Part shown: positions 32,525 to 44,487 of the stretch, piece after piece
Layout: each line of letters starts with the position of its first letter
How positions within the stretch are numbered: position 1 is the first letter of the stretch
NCBI GenBank assembly: GCA_008704415.1
Contig: VXIS01000099.1
Span: forward strand, 1 to 64,000
Reading direction: 5' to 3'
DNA: 64,000 nucleotides
Source of the DNA: Sphaerosporella brunnea
Taxonomy: Eukaryota; Ascomycota; Pezizomycetes; Pezizales; Pyronemataceae
Position numbers and translations under genes: made by a program
Notes under the pieces: model-generated
Database searches by the model: none
What the model was told of the DNA's origin: nothing
What the model saw: the letters and a program-made list of their open reading frames with translations, nothing else

Positions 32525-33525
32525 CTATGGCCGCTCAATAATACGCATGGTTGGCATGGATGGATGTACGAAAGGTTGTCCGCTTTTTCTCTCTCGACGC
32601 CGAGGTGGTTTGGTTTGGTTTCTCTTCGTGTCGTGGACCAAATTCCAAGTGGGAAAATGCCCCCTCAGAGGGGGGGGGGGGGTGAAGAGAGAGAGTATGT
32701 GCACAAGGCGAAGTGCTAGCTACCTCTGCAAACGCAGAAGCAATGTACGGTCCGCTGGCCCTTAACAGAGTCGGTGCGTTGATGTTTTGCTTTGGTGAAT
32801 CATACCGGATCTATGAGTCGGGAATCTGGAGATCTCACTCCTCGCCAATCTGGTCCGTGGACGTGGCCAGTAGAGAAACTTTATTTTTTACCTGCGTGAA
32901 CCTCAAAACACCCCAGCTCTCTGAGACAGCGGTGAGAAGGCCGTCTCTCCCTCTCTTTTTTTTTTCTTCTTCTCAAGGGGGTGACTGCCAGTGTCCTGGC
33001 TGCCTGGGGGAGAAGAAAGGAAGAAAGAAGTTTCAACATCCGCCTTGCGCGACACAATATCCTACTCCCTCCTTTTCCGAATATTGCTGCTCCATGATCA
33101 CTTGCACCTCCACGTTTCGGTCCACGGCGATGCGCACTTTCCCCCAGGTCAGTATTGCCAAACACCGGGGAGGCCCACGCGGTGGTGGCGTATCCATTTC
33201 ATCGAGTAGATCCGGTGGTTACTTCAAAAAACAAACATCTAGAGTACCTAGCGTCCGTGCTGCAGCCGCCGTCTAGAACGCCTCGTTAGCTACCGGTAAT
33301 CCTCGACCCCTAAATTTATTGTATCTGTTGGGCTGTGAGATTCGAATGGATGTGATGGATGATATTGCTGTGACTCTTCGCACAATGACCCAGACCCCTT
33401 GCAGACGAATGAGTCTATTCTGCACAGCCTGCGAGAAGCGAAGCGCTAGCGAGGCAAATGCAGGGCTGAGCATAATTGCATAAATAACCCCCCGTGCCTC
33501 CTGTCAATCTCTGTGGTCAACCGCG
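32525..33525. other. Intergenic stretch upstream of the F-box gene
   Basis: No supported coding sequence. A run of about 13 G lies at 32669-32682 and a T run at 32955-32966. Confidence 0.4.
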
Positions 33526-35240
33526 ATGGCACCCACACTCCTCTCTCTCCCCTCGGAGCTCCTAATCTCAATCCTCCAGCTCGCCATAACCCCCTCGAGG
33601 CCCACCCACTACCCAGGCCCTTCTACACCCCCGCCAACCATCGACCACATCCGCCAGCTCCACATCCTGAGTCGCACCTGTCGCTTCCTCTACCACTTCG
33701 TCACCAGCCCCACCAGTGACCGCGCGCTATGGCATCCTCTGGCGGTATCCCTGGGTATCCCCGCCAGCATCCCGCTAGACTCAATACTATACGCCGGCAC
33801 GTCGGCGCCGCAAACCCGCCGCTGGAGCGAAGTCGTGAAGCTGAACTATCTCTGGGCGTTGCCGTTTCCTGGTACCCCGGCATTGCCAAAAGCCCACATG
33901 ATCGGGAACCATGCCGCCCCTCCTGTACTGGATAAGGGCCGGCGGAAAACAATCGAGCTTTGCGTGGCGGGTTTGGGCGCTCAGGGACCGGTGTTTGAGA
34001 CCGCGGGTGTGTTTGCGAGTGATCGGGGCACCGCGTGGGTTAAGAGTGAACACGCACGCTGGTGCGTTGACCTTGATGCTGGCGACAAGCCCGCCGGAGG
34101 GTATAGCGTGAGCCACGGGGAGGTGCGCGAGTATTCCGCCGAGAAGACTAATTTCAAGCGCTGGGATCTTGGCCGGATGGAGGTAGAGCAGTTCCGTATA
34201 TTGGGCAGCGGGCTACTGGTTGCGTTGGGGGAAGAGGATGGTGATGGAGACGGCGAGAAGGGAGTGAAAAAGTTGGTTTGTGTCGATGCTGAGCGGCGGT
34301 TGTGGGAGCTCGATATCGACCGCGATTGGCAGGACATGGAAGATGATTATGAGCGCTGGTGTAAAATCAGTTCGTTTTGCGTCAGCAGGTATTCCTCCCC
34401 CCCCTTGACATGCTAGTGCTGGCAGAGCTGATGCGAGCGGTTGAAAGCACAACCATCGTCTGCCTCGTCCTCCGTGCGCCAGACAAAACCTTCGCCAAAC
34501 TCACGCGGCTGGAATTCCGCGTTGTAAACGTGCGTACAGGGGAGCTTGAGGGCATCACCGGCTTCGGCAACGGGAAGCTCTCATCGCACCCCCACCCCGG
34601 CATCCAACGCCGCGGAAATCTCACCTCCGTCCTCGACTTCCCGTTTCTGATCACGGACAAATACATCATCTCCGGCTGGCAGGGCGGGGAGCTACGAGTT
34701 GTGGATTACCGTCGCTTCCCGCCGCCCACTTCGTATGGCATCCCGCTGTATCTCCCCCTCGATGAAAACGATCCGAACAGCTTTTTGCATACATTCTCGG
34801 CGATCACGCTTAGTGCGGATGGCAGGTACCTGGGCGCTACCACCGCCAAGGAACTGTTTGTCGTCGATATGGTCGAGAAGAAGGTCGTGGGGCGATATGG
34901 AAATGGCAGAAGGGGGAAGGGCAATCTGAGGAATCCCCAGGATGGCTTCCCCAGCGGGATTTGGTGCGTGTGGAAGGAGTGGAAATATTCGGAGGGCAGA
35001 AGCAGCAGCAGCAGCAGCTTGTGGGAAGAGGTGGGAATGGGCGTGGTGTATAAACAACGGCTTCTTGCTGGACGCCCCACCATGGCCACCGCCAGCCAAA
35101 AGTTGGAGGTTATTACGAGAAGGCATAGGTGGTTGGCATATGCTCTGGTGTGTATACTCTGCTGGCAGCTCGGCGGAACCGTCTGGTTGGTTATGGCTTT
35201 CGTAGGCTCCGTGACGAGCGTTTTGTATCTGCAGCTGTAG
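33526..35240 (+). CDS. F-box protein with hydrophobic C-terminal tail
   Basis: The N-terminus TLLSLPSELLISILQLA, followed by IRQLHILSRTCRFLYHF and ALWHPLAV, is an F-box, which would bind Skp1 and recruit substrates to an SCF ubiquitin ligase. The rest (about residues 100-500) reads like irregular beta-propeller blades. One intron, 34370-34425 (56 bp), keeps the frame; a donor 17 bases further on does not. The last 38 residues (WLAYALVCILCWQLGGTVW, then LVMAFVGSVTSVLYLQL) form one long or two short hydrophobic segments right at the stop. That suggests a membrane-anchored F-box protein. The substrate is unknown. Confidence 0.75.
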
Positions 35241-35365
35241 GCATGTATCTAGAATTTTTTCTTATCTCCCTAAAATGATAGTGAAATCCGGGTGATGCGC
35301 CAAGCCCCAACAACCACGTCATTCCCAACCCAAGCTCCAGCTCCAGCTTCCAGCTCAGCATACAA

Positions 35366-36123
35366 ATGTCCCCCGAAGACGACGACGACACCTCCATCCA
35401 CCGCCGCTTCGCGGCGCTGAGCCCCGCGTCCAAAACCGCGCCCGCAGACGAAGACGCGCTCGCCGCCCGGTTCCACCAGCTATTTTCTCGCGCGCCCTCC
35501 TCCTCCTCCGCACTCGACGATAGTGATGATGCACTGCATGCCGGCGACAGCTGGGATGTAGACGATGGCGAGATCGGCGCGGTGCTTGCGGAGGCTGCTG
35601 CTGCTGCTGCTGCTGTCGCGGGGGTACACAAGGATGACGAGGCGGAGGAGCAGGAGCTATTGGAGCGGGTGCGGCTCGAGGTTGAGTGGGAGGCGCGGCA
35701 CGGGATTAGGGAGGAGGCGGAGGAGAAGGAGGAGAGGGAGGAGAGGGAGGACGACGACGACGAGCTTGCTGCGCGGTTCCAGGCACTCGGTCGGGGCGGC
35801 GGCCTCGAGTTGCCGGCCGTGCCTGCTGCTGCGCCCGGGAAGGTGCTGGTGGGCGTCGGGGTCAGCGAGGTCGATACGTGGTGCTGCATCTGCAGTGAAG
35901 ACGCCGAGTACCGGTGCGAGGGCTGCGAGGGCGATGTTTACTGTCGAGAATGTTTGTACGAGGGTGAGTTCAGGTTTCCTGGGAGTTGTGCGGGGGGAGA
36001 AAGGGCTAATCACGCACGCGGTGGGTGGGTTTGGCAGCACACGTCGGGCCCGACGCGGGATATGACGAGAAACGGCATAGGTGGACTAAGTATGTGCGGC
36101 CAAAGAAAATGGTGAGCGCGTAA
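35366..36123 (+). CDS. ANCHR/ZFYVE19-like abscission checkpoint protein
   Basis: Two exons, split by an intron at 35964-36038. The protein starts with an acidic region containing two similar short segments, ALAARFHQLF and ELAARFQALG, that resemble MIT-interacting helices. A Glu-rich helix follows. The C-terminal zinc-binding region reads WCCICSEDAEYRCEGCEGDV, then YCRECLYE, and after the intron AHVGPDAGYDEKRHRWTKYV before TAA at 36121-36123. This Cys/His arrangement matches the C-terminal finger of animal ANCHR, which acts with Vps4 in the NoCut abscission checkpoint. That role in a fungus is inference. The gene is convergent with the ING/PHD gene, with 86 bp between stops. Confidence 0.65.
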
Positions 36124-36209
36124 CAAAACCCACACACGCGCAAGCAGGGCAAAGTGACAGAAGCAATTCCATAAAAAAAAAAACAAAAAAAAAACAATAA
36201 ACAAAGCAA

Positions 36210-37288
36210 TTACCTCGTCCTCGCTTTCTCCCTCCTTTCCGCGCAAGCCGGACAATACCACTCCCCTTTTGGCTCCTCGGTGAGGTTAACGCAACCCCAA
36301 TGGAACCATTCATACGGACAATCCTTATCATCGCACCCAACCATACTGCCATAACTGACCTGTTGGCAGATGCAATACAGCCGCTTATCGTCCGCCTCTC
36401 CGTTCTCCTCCTCTTCCTCTTCCTCCTCTTCATCCCCATCCTCGTCGATGACCCGCTTTGGCGGCTTCTTCCTCCCCGTCTTCCGCGTGCCTGAATGCCC
36501 ACTCGGCGTGCCAGCGCGGCTAGTCTCCGCCTTCATTCCGGGGGTGGCAGGTCTTCCCAGCGCCGAGACGGCAGCTCCACCAGCGGTAAGTTTCAACCTC
36601 TTATTCTGGCCGACCTGAGCGGCGGGGGTGCCAGGGGTTCCAGCTCTACCACCACCAAAGCTCCTCGCCAACCCGGAGATTCCAGAGCTAGAGCTTATCC
36701 CTCCGGTGGCCCCGGCCGAGACCTGCTGGCTCGCGGCGGGCAAATTAGTTGGGGGCGTGGCGGGGGTCAGCGCGTCGGCGGGCACCAGACGCTCGCGCAC
36801 AAGATTCGCAATCTGCGCGTCCAGCCTCCGCGAGTGCTTATCGAGCGCCCTTTGCGCCAGTCGCAGCTTTTCGTCCTGCAGCTCGAGGACGCGCCGCTGG
36901 TTTTTGCGCATCTGCTCGGTGCAGGCCGACTCTTTCGGGTTCTCGGCGCGCGAGCCGTGCAGCCGTATGCGCTTTTGCAACGAGGCGTCGCGAGTCAGAT
37001 ATATGCTGCGGTGCTCGCTCAGCATCCGGTCCTTGGCGCTCATCTCGTCGTAGAGATGGTGGATTTCGGCGGGGAGGTTGGCGACTTATGGGAGACGTGT
37101 GTTTTTTTTAGCTGCGGTAAACTCTAGACAGTTGACGCGTGGAGAGGGGACGCAAACGAACCATCGTTCACAAATATCTCCAGCACCGTGGCCGCGTCTT
37201 CGGTCGGCGCGGGAGTGAGCTTTAGTGACGCGCTTGGCGATTCGCGAGTGTGGCGAAGCTGGGTGAACATACTGTCCCAGTCTAACAT
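36210..37288 (-). CDS. ING-family PHD-finger chromatin protein
   Basis: Histone-tail reader of NuA4-type acetyltransferase or Rpd3-type deacetylase complexes. Exon 1 (ATG complement 37286-37288) encodes [16 protein letters not shown] and ends VLEIFVND. After an intron with an AAG acceptor the ING helix continues as [20 protein letters not shown] and a long Lys/Arg coiled region. A Ser/Gly/Thr-Pro linker and an acidic (Asp/Glu) run follow. The C-terminus is a PHD finger: [38 protein letters not shown]. All eight zinc ligands and the WFH motif that binds H3K4me3 are present. An additional 5' exon cannot be excluded, since the frame is open a little further upstream. Confidence 0.85.
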
Positions 37289-37661
37289 TTGGGCGGACGC
37301 ATTGACTAAGTATGTGAACTTTCATCAGAGTGTAAATCATGTTCCCCAGTTTTTTTTTTTGCTGAGAATTTGTGATCAACCGCATCGTCCTTCTCACACG
37401 TTCCACCCATACTTAGACAAGGCAGGTGATCACGAATTCTCACTCACACATTCACAGGAGGGTACGGTAGTAAAAGTAAAAGTTGGGGGTACGGAAGGAA
37501 GAGGGGGAGTAAAAAGCCATTATTATTTTTTTAATGCTATGTATGATATCCCTCCCAGAGCTACTATACAGTCATTATGTGAAAAAAAGCTTCGCCGCAG
37601 ACCCTGATGCTGTGTAGAACCATTTTCTTGGGATATAGAATGCCCTCAAAACCGGAATTAC

Positions 37662-38681
37662 CTACCAGATCCAAGCACCTGGCATGGTGCTGGAACGGCG
37701 AAGGCTGGAGGGAGATGAGGCCTCCAAGGGAGCTTTGTTTCCGTTGGTATCCTGCGAGGCATCGGTGACGTCGGGGAGGGTGGAAGTCTCGTGGATAGTA
37801 TCATGGTCGTCCTTATCCTCCTTCTCGGCAGGGGCGGTTGGGTGGTTAGCGATACCAGCCGGAGACTGCTCGGTATCGTTTTCCAAGTTGGCCTCATCGG
37901 TGGCAAGCTCGGCGAGAGAACCCGCAGAGCGGGCGGTGACGGGCGAGACAAGCTCGATGCTAGCATTACCGTCGAACTGCTCGGATCCGGCCTCAAGCTT
38001 GATCTCCTTCGCAAAGGTATCTCCAGTCTCGGAAACATCCGACTGCGGCTTCGCCTCGTCATGCTCAGCCGAAGGCCCGGAACCCTCCACCTCCGCATCT
38101 CCACTCTCGGAAACGCCCGCCTCCAAGACCTGGGCAATCGCCAACGAACCATCAGGCATGACCTCGTCGATCATGGCAACATCACTCGGGCCACAGCCAG
38201 GAGTGTCGGCGTCCGGGCGGTCTTGGCCGGGGAAAAGAGAAACTTCCTGGGAAGCGTCCAGCTCGACTGCGGCAGCGCGGGCCTCGTCCTCGTTGGTAGT
38301 AGCATCTCCATATCCGGGCAAGGAGGAGGAGGCAAGAGTAACAGCCGGCAAGGCCAGGGTCGGGACCAGAGTGTCGAAGTCACTCGAGCGCAGGCTGTTG
38401 GCTGGGATCAGCCCATCAACACTCGAGGTCGGGGCCCGCCGAGCAACGCCGCTGTTGGCTGGAGCCTCGGGAATGTTTCCGGATCCTCCATTGCCGTCGA
38501 TGTTGTTGCCGTCGTCGCAAATCGACTCCACGGCCTGTCCCTTTCGGGCCACGACCACAACAGCCGCTTCCTTCTTCGGCTTTCGGCCGAACAGCCGCTT
38601 GAAGCACTTCCAAACCTTGCCTTTTCTGCCTCTTCTGTCGTCTCCGCCGCCGCCGCGCTTAGAAAAAAAACCAAGTCCCAT
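37662..38681 (-). CDS. Acidic, low-complexity protein of unknown function
   Basis: A 339-residue frame starting MGLGFFSKRGGGG, followed by a basic amphipathic stretch (KVWKCFKRLFGRKPKK) that could touch membranes. Then come about 280 residues rich in Asp, Glu, Ser and Ala without recognisable domains. The frame may splice near its 3' end, because its last codons contain a GTAGGT donor. Two other long open frames overlap it on the plus strand (37684-38874 and 37791-38723). I prefer the minus strand because of the organised charged N-terminus and normal amino-acid balance. No neighbour suggests a function. Confidence 0.55.
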   Translation of the reverse strand: MGLGFFSKRGGGGDDRRGRKGKVWKCFKRLFGRKPKKEAAVVVVARKGQAVESICDDGNNIDGNGGSGNIPEAPANSGVARRAPTSSVDGLIPANSLRSSDFDTLVPTLALPAVTLASSSLPGYGDATTNEDEARAAAVELDASQEVSLFPGQDRPDADTPGCGPSDVAMIDEVMPDGSLAIAQVLEAGVSESGDAEVEGSGPSAEHDEAKPQSDVSETGDTFAKEIKLEAGSEQFDGNASIELVSPVTARSAGSLAELATDEANLENDTEQSPAGIANHPTAPAEKEDKDDHDTIHETSTLPDVTDASQDTNGNKAPLEASSPSSLRRSSTMPGAWIW

Positions 38682-40325
38682 GATGCTAAGAGTACTGTTG
38701 ATGTCGCAAATTACGAACGTTAGAAAAGGCGAGACATCCCTTGCAAAGAGGACAGTGGGGAGGGGGGGAGGGGTTCAACTTGGGAGTACCTACCGTCGAA
38801 TTCCTTTGTCTTTCGAGATGAACAAGAAGGTTCGAGACGCGGGGTGGTTGTGGGATTGCAGGAAGTGGTGGTGAGGAGCAAAGGAGCGGGGAGAAGGAGA
38901 TGATAGGAGTCGGCATAGTATTGCAAGTAAGTCAAGCCAGCCCGCTTTTTCCCTGGCCGCCCGTCCGGCGGCGTGGTGGAGATGTGTGCTAAATTTCGAG
39001 GCCGGGCGGTGGGGAAGCAGTGGGCTGGGAAAAGGTTACTCAGGATCCGGACGGGAGGTTTATATAACGGCACAACAGCAATATTCTATTGAAAAAAAAA
39101 ACAATGCCGGAAAACACTTGGTATATAGCGATGCGGCCGTGAGGTATTAGCTGTCAGGCCGGCCCTCTCCGCCCTGGTGAGCGCTATATATAATTACTCT
39201 AGAAAGCCGTACATGCCAGAAAAAGCCCCCCTCCCCCATACATAGGCAGCTCTACTACCTTTAGCTAGACGTTGCTCCTCCAATCCTCAGCCCGCTCACA
39301 GCCCAACGAGCCAGCAAACCAACACAACCGGATACGCCACCACCATCCTCACGGCCGCCGCAAGAACCACCCGAGTACAAACCCGCGGACACGGAAACCT
39401 ATGAGTAGGATGTCAGCCACACCACCAACCACCCTTAAGCTTCCCGTGCGGCTCGGAAAACTCACCCTTCCAAACTCAAACTCTCAGTGTCTTCTGCAAA
39501 CGCCATGCTTGGGGACATCGTACTGGACAGAGGGAAGAACTGGTGATAGGAAGGCAGCTTTAAATCCCCCAATTCCCCCATGCCCTGCCAGCAGCACGCA
39601 AACGGCGCTCGCATTTCGAAACGGTTCCCGAAACAGTTTGCAGTTGTGTTGTAGATTTGTCCCACGCTGCCCCGTCCCGTCTTGTGTGCACTTTTTGGTA
39701 TCGTTGCACTTCTTGAGATGCGGGTCGCCGGAGAAGTGGCGGGTCGCATGGTGACACCGAGTGAGTTCTGGTGGCCGAGCACGACGTATCAGCTTCAATC
39801 ATCAAAGCAAGTAGTCCGTCCATTTATTTCAATAGGATCGATCCATTCCGGCCGTCACACGGCCGTCTGCACCAGTTACGTCCAGTCTTTACAAAGATAC
39901 CACCAGAAGATACCCCCAATCCAAAGCCACAAAACAGAAGCCCCCACCATTTTGAAAAGGAAATGAAAGCCAGAAAACTATTTAGTATCCCCCTCGCCTA
40001 AGAGTGAATGAGCAATGACAAGAAAAAGAAAAGTATCAGTACAGCAACGACAATGGTATGGTATAGTAGGATAAAAGAAGAATGTCCCCAAACGCCTGGT
40101 TTCTCAAAGCACACAAATTATGGAAATGGAACAACGAAAGTACAGAACGGAAAACACTATCGATGAAAGATAGATCAGCAGCGCAGTCACAATAGCAGAC
40201 GCTCAAAAAAGAATGGCAAGAAATTAGGAGCGCAAGATTAATGAATAAGAAAGGCAAAAAGCAAGTCGAATGGTCATCACGGCATTACACATCAAGGAGG
40301 AAAAAGGCTGTCGACACTCCACGGG
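38682..40325. other. Intergenic stretch
   Basis: No supported gene. A TATATAACGG motif at 39060-39069, on the upstream side of the minus-strand acidic gene, is a candidate core promoter element. The 3' untranslated region of the vezatin-like gene is expected near 40000-40325. Confidence 0.45.
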
Positions 40326-42466
40326 TTACCTGCTGAATGCCCGTGTTGTATATCGCCTTTTGGGGGCCGGTCGATTGACCAACACTGACTGCAGTTCCTT
40401 CTGCAGAGCCAAGCCCGCCTCCAGCGATTTTCTATGTTCCTCCGCTTTTATTCTCTCCTCGCGCACCTTTTTGATTCTTTCGTCCCTGGTCATGAAGCTG
40501 CGGGGACGTATTGGTTTTGACTCCGCCACGGCCTCAAACACAACTTCCGTATCCGGGTCTTGTTCTTGCTCGCTCTCCTCCGGCTGAGAGAACAACCCCA
40601 AACCTGCCGCGTCTGCCCAACCTCCAGGTCCGTCCTTGGTGAACAGGCCAGAGTTCCGTGGTGTGTCGCCGACAAGTGTAGATCCATCAATAGAGTCCGG
40701 TGAACCGGAGTTTCGCGGGGATTGCCTCTCGACACTCATCGCCAGGCATGCTCGTGCGTTTTCCCATTCATCAACGAGACCTCGGAGGTCGGCGCCAATC
40801 GAATCATAGTGGGAGAGAAGATCTCGACCGAAATCGCTCAGATCTGAAGACTCCTGCAGGGTGCGGTCCGATTCCTCACGCAGTACATGCATCTTGGCCT
40901 GCAGTCCACGCAGGGCCTGAGATAGGGAATTCAGTTTCCGCAGCTGACCTCGGCACTTTTCGCCCTCCGGAGACAGCGGTGCGGTTGCAACCGGAGTTGG
41001 CGGAATCGAGAATTCTGGCCATGTCAGCCCAGGAAGTCCTGTAAATTGAATACTTTGTTACTCACGATCTTGTTCTGCCAATATTTTCTTCAGCTCTCCG
41101 GCTAGTTCCGCAATGAGATTCCCAAGGCTCCTGAGTTGCTCAACTGCCAAACCCCAGCGCGTATAGTCTGAATATCCACCATCTGCATCTATGGCGAGTA
41201 GTGAGCAGAGAAATACTCTTCTAGTTGTATGTAGTCTATGAAGCAGTGTTTTCAAAGCTTTCAGACTCTCCAAATCGCCCAATTCATCGCCGGGCTCCAC
41301 CCCAAGTTCCGCTTCCTGCAGGTCGGCAAGCTGCAGGTCGTAAATGTCGTAGAACTTTTCGAGATCTGCTTCTTGTACGAGATGGCGAAGGGATATACAC
41401 GCGCGGTTGTGCGGCGGAATGGCCATCGTGAGTGCCGAGAGCACCGATTTCCGTAGTCTAGCACACCGCCTCGTCCTGTCCCCACTCTCTAGACGAGTGA
41501 CAGGTGGGAGGGGAAGACTCCTAGCACGCAAATCAGTTTCCAGGCATCCCATTCAGTCATGGGTTTTGCTTACAAGCGATATCCCCTCGAAACCAGCTCA
41601 ACTTCCTGTATGAGTGTCACTGCATTCGACGCCAGGATGTCGAATGTTTGACTGTTTTCTATGAAGACCGCCGCGAATTCCACGGCCTTCAATCGAAGTG
41701 ATCGCAACCACTTCCTCCTCGCGCGCGTGAACAATGCTATCCCTACTATCACGATGATTATTACGGCTATCACAGCCCGTCCCTTGCTGAATATCCCATC
41801 GCCATTCCCTCGAAACACCCACGACAGCACCAGCGTCGATGCCAAAAGGAAGCCTCCGCTCTGTACCCAGTACCGCACCTTCGTATACGGATTACCGAAG
41901 ATAGCGGTTTTGTGATCGTCCTCGGAGAAATTCTGCCCTTGACTTCGATCGTAATGGGAGACATTAACGTGGCCGTTAAGGAGCTGCGACGCGATGATGA
42001 TGTAACGGAATCGCTCCAGGAAGCGCGAGTTTTCGCTGTGGCTCAAGCGGGTATCCACCGTTTTCTGACCAGGGAGCGAGCTGTCAGTTTCGCGATCGCC
42101 CTGTCGACAATTCCAAATTCAAAAGAAAGGGTACGATGACGTACGGAAAAAAGCTCAAAAAACCGAGCGCATCGCCCCGAGCCATATTGGCTCATTCTTA
42201 ATGGCCTCAAGCCTTTGTAATTCCCCCTTGACCTTACATTTCCTGATGGGGCAAAACACGGTGCATCTGACTCGTCCGACGAAGATTCCACAGGCGGCTC
42301 GATTCCCCAGTCTGCCTGTTCCCCGTTACCTGTCACCGTTGCGGTAAGCCGGAGGGCTCGGAGTGAGCGCGACAAATCGCGCGGGGAAGGATGGGAGCTC
42401 TAGCGGGCAGGACACACCTTCCAGGTACTCGGCGAGCGGTGAATTGGCGAAAACTATCGACTCCAT
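40326..42466 (-). CDS. Vezatin/INP2-like membrane protein (peroxisome-inheritance type)
   Basis: In yeast the related Inp2 is a peroxisomal receptor for myosin V; a similar adaptor role is inferred. The start is the ATG complement at 42464-42466 (MESIVFANSPLAEYLEG). After N-terminal introns whose limits I cannot fix, the frame gives DTRLSHSENSRFLERFRYII. Two adjacent membrane segments follow: GGFLLASTLVLSWVF and AVIAVIIIVIVGIALFTRAR. Then come a long helical region with SDYTRWGLAVEQLRSLGNLI and a C-terminal coiled coil with MTRDERIKKVREERIKAEEH. The segment order (short N-term, membrane hairpin, vezatin-type helices) fits the fungal vezatin family. The C-terminus ends at the TAA complement 40326-40328. 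Confidence 0.72.
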
Positions 42467-43603
42467 GGAGCTGACGGTGGCGGAGGCGAAGACGAGAATC
42501 TAGCAGATGTGTTGTATGACATGGACCATCGGCAAATCGTCTCACTGAGCAGCAGCGGCGGCGGCGGGGGGGGTAGCAGTAATGACGGAAAAGGCGAGGG
42601 AAAGGGTTGGATGATGAAGGTGGGTTTTTTGTGGTGTGGGCGAAGGTTTGCGGTAGAGCTCAACATAAACAGGCCGACAGTGCTTTCTGGTCCAGACCCT
42701 GCGCAACGTCACGGCTCTTCACGTGCGATCGCTCTGTTTGCGCCGTCGTCGTTGTATGTTTGAATTGTTTTTTTGTTTTTTTTGCAGGCGTTGGAGATCG
42801 AAATGTAACCTCAGGGGAACCACGAGATCGAAAGGGGCGCAGACAGTGTGATGCGACTGGGGGAATGGATTCCGAGGTTGCGAGTTGATGAATGGAGAGC
42901 CAGGGGGGACTGTAGAATACTGGAGATGAGAGATGCGTGGGATGCCTGCGCGACAAGGATAAGGTTGACAGGTGCGGCTATATTACTACTCCACGGGAGC
43001 GGGAGGCGGCGGGCTGAGTTCGAAGAGATGTTGACGATGGGGATGGCGCGACAGAGTGATGCCAGGAGAGAAAGAACAACCACCACCGCCGCCGCCGCCG
43101 CCGCCGCCGCCCCCGCGAAACTTGGATTTGTTCCAACGTAACAAGCTATGCTAAGTAAGTAAATGGCTGGTGGACCTGTGCTGCAGCGAATGAAACAGCA
43201 CTATTTACGGCAGTTATTTAGCATGTACTCTACTTGCGCTGCGCCTCGCAACTGCTAGCGAGAGTGGGTCGATACATAAATATCTTGCGGCATAGGCGGG
43301 TGGTTGGTCGTATAAAGAAAGGTGAGCGGTCAGCAGTGATTTCATCCAGGCTGGAAATTCATCCATAATTCGACCGCATAGCTACAGAGGCATACATCCT
43401 CATGCCTTGTGGCCGGAAAATGTTCACTTCGTATATTACCTATAGAAACTGCAGATACCCGCTGGCATATATGCCTGAATACTATGGTTCAACGTTCACA
43501 CCCGCCGTTTCACTTCTAGGAATCATGATGACAACAAAATCATCCTTCAACAAGCACTCATCGATTGCCCTCGAACTGAAGCCCGCTCACGTGATCTCCA
43601 TAA
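42467..43603. other. Intergenic stretch with simple-sequence runs
   Basis: Contains a GGC/G-rich run at about 42558-42576 and a CCG/CCA trinucleotide run at about 43079-43110. No supported gene. Confidence 0.5.
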
Positions 43604-43611
43604 GTTTTTAG

Positions 43612-44097
43612 TAGAGCTGGGTGGGAAACTGCCAAGAACGGTTGCCAACCAGTTGCCAACCTCCACTACAGTAGCCTCGCAACATAGCACGAAATTTAAA
43701 GCCAGTGGAAATGGTCCGAGTGCTCAGCAGTGAAGATAAAGCTCATCTGCACCTACGAGTGCCGGCCTGTTAATGGTTCTGCTCACCCGCACAATTTCTC
43801 TCCTTCGACAGCTTCCCCAGCAGAACTCCTCAGCCACTTCCTTAGGAGGCACTCTTCTATACAAAAAAATATATATATAGAAGGTACGACTGCTATTCTT
43901 TTGAATGATGAGGCAGTGTACTTACAAATTGTAGCAGATGCCGGTGGCTCCTTTAGCAGAACTCGCCCCAGCAAAAAACAGGCCTCGTGTGTATTACTAA
44001 AAGCACATGACCGTACGGTTGCCAACCGATTTTTGCTGTAGCGCGATTGTCAACCCCGTCGGAGGTTGTTTACCTACGGGTTTCCCACCCAGCTTTA
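43612..44097. mobile_element. Non-autonomous hAT-type MITE (486 bp)
   Basis: The ends are inverted: TAGAGCTGGGTGGGAAAC at the left, and the complement of TAAAGCTGGGTGGGAAAC at the right (17 of 18 match). The element is flanked by a perfect 8-bp direct repeat, GTTTTTAG, at 43604-43611 and 44098-44105. An 8-bp target duplication with a TAGAG-type terminus is characteristic of hAT transposons. Inside each end the motif GGTTGCCAACC occurs, forming subterminal repeats. No transposase frame exists, so the element depends on a source elsewhere. The intact target duplication suggests a fairly recent insertion. Confidence 0.85.
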
Positions 44098-44487
44098 GTT
44101 TTTAGAGCTTACGGCGTTGAAGATGTGTATGTTTTGAGAGCACGCATAGTATTTTGGTTCACTGCACTCGGCGTGGAGACCGGCTTCCGCGTCAGAGCAA
44201 AATACTATCCCTTGGCCAAGCCCCACCCAAATATCATAATCAGTTATGGTTTCCGCACTTTCCTAGGATGTCAACCCTAGACACTGTTGCTAAGACGGGT
44301 GAATAGACGATTTCCCAGTAAAAATGTCTCAATTGAGCGAACTGTCCTAGCACTGGAGTTAACCTCCGATAGAGGAGGGGCATTTGATGATTATCAAATC
44401 GCGTCAGGAAGTACATAGATTCTCGCCGTTGAAGCGCCACAATTGATCGGCTTGGGGAGATCATTGCGCCCGTCTCGATCTCGGATC

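Noticed and set aside
37684..38874. 396-codon plus-strand frame opposite the acidic unknown
   Set aside because: Very Ser/Ala-rich mirror of the Asp/Glu-rich minus-strand protein. It lacks organised segments, so I kept the minus strand.
39272..39754. 160-codon plus-strand frame
   Set aside because: His/Pro/Arg-rich start without homologous pattern; several frames are open here by chance.
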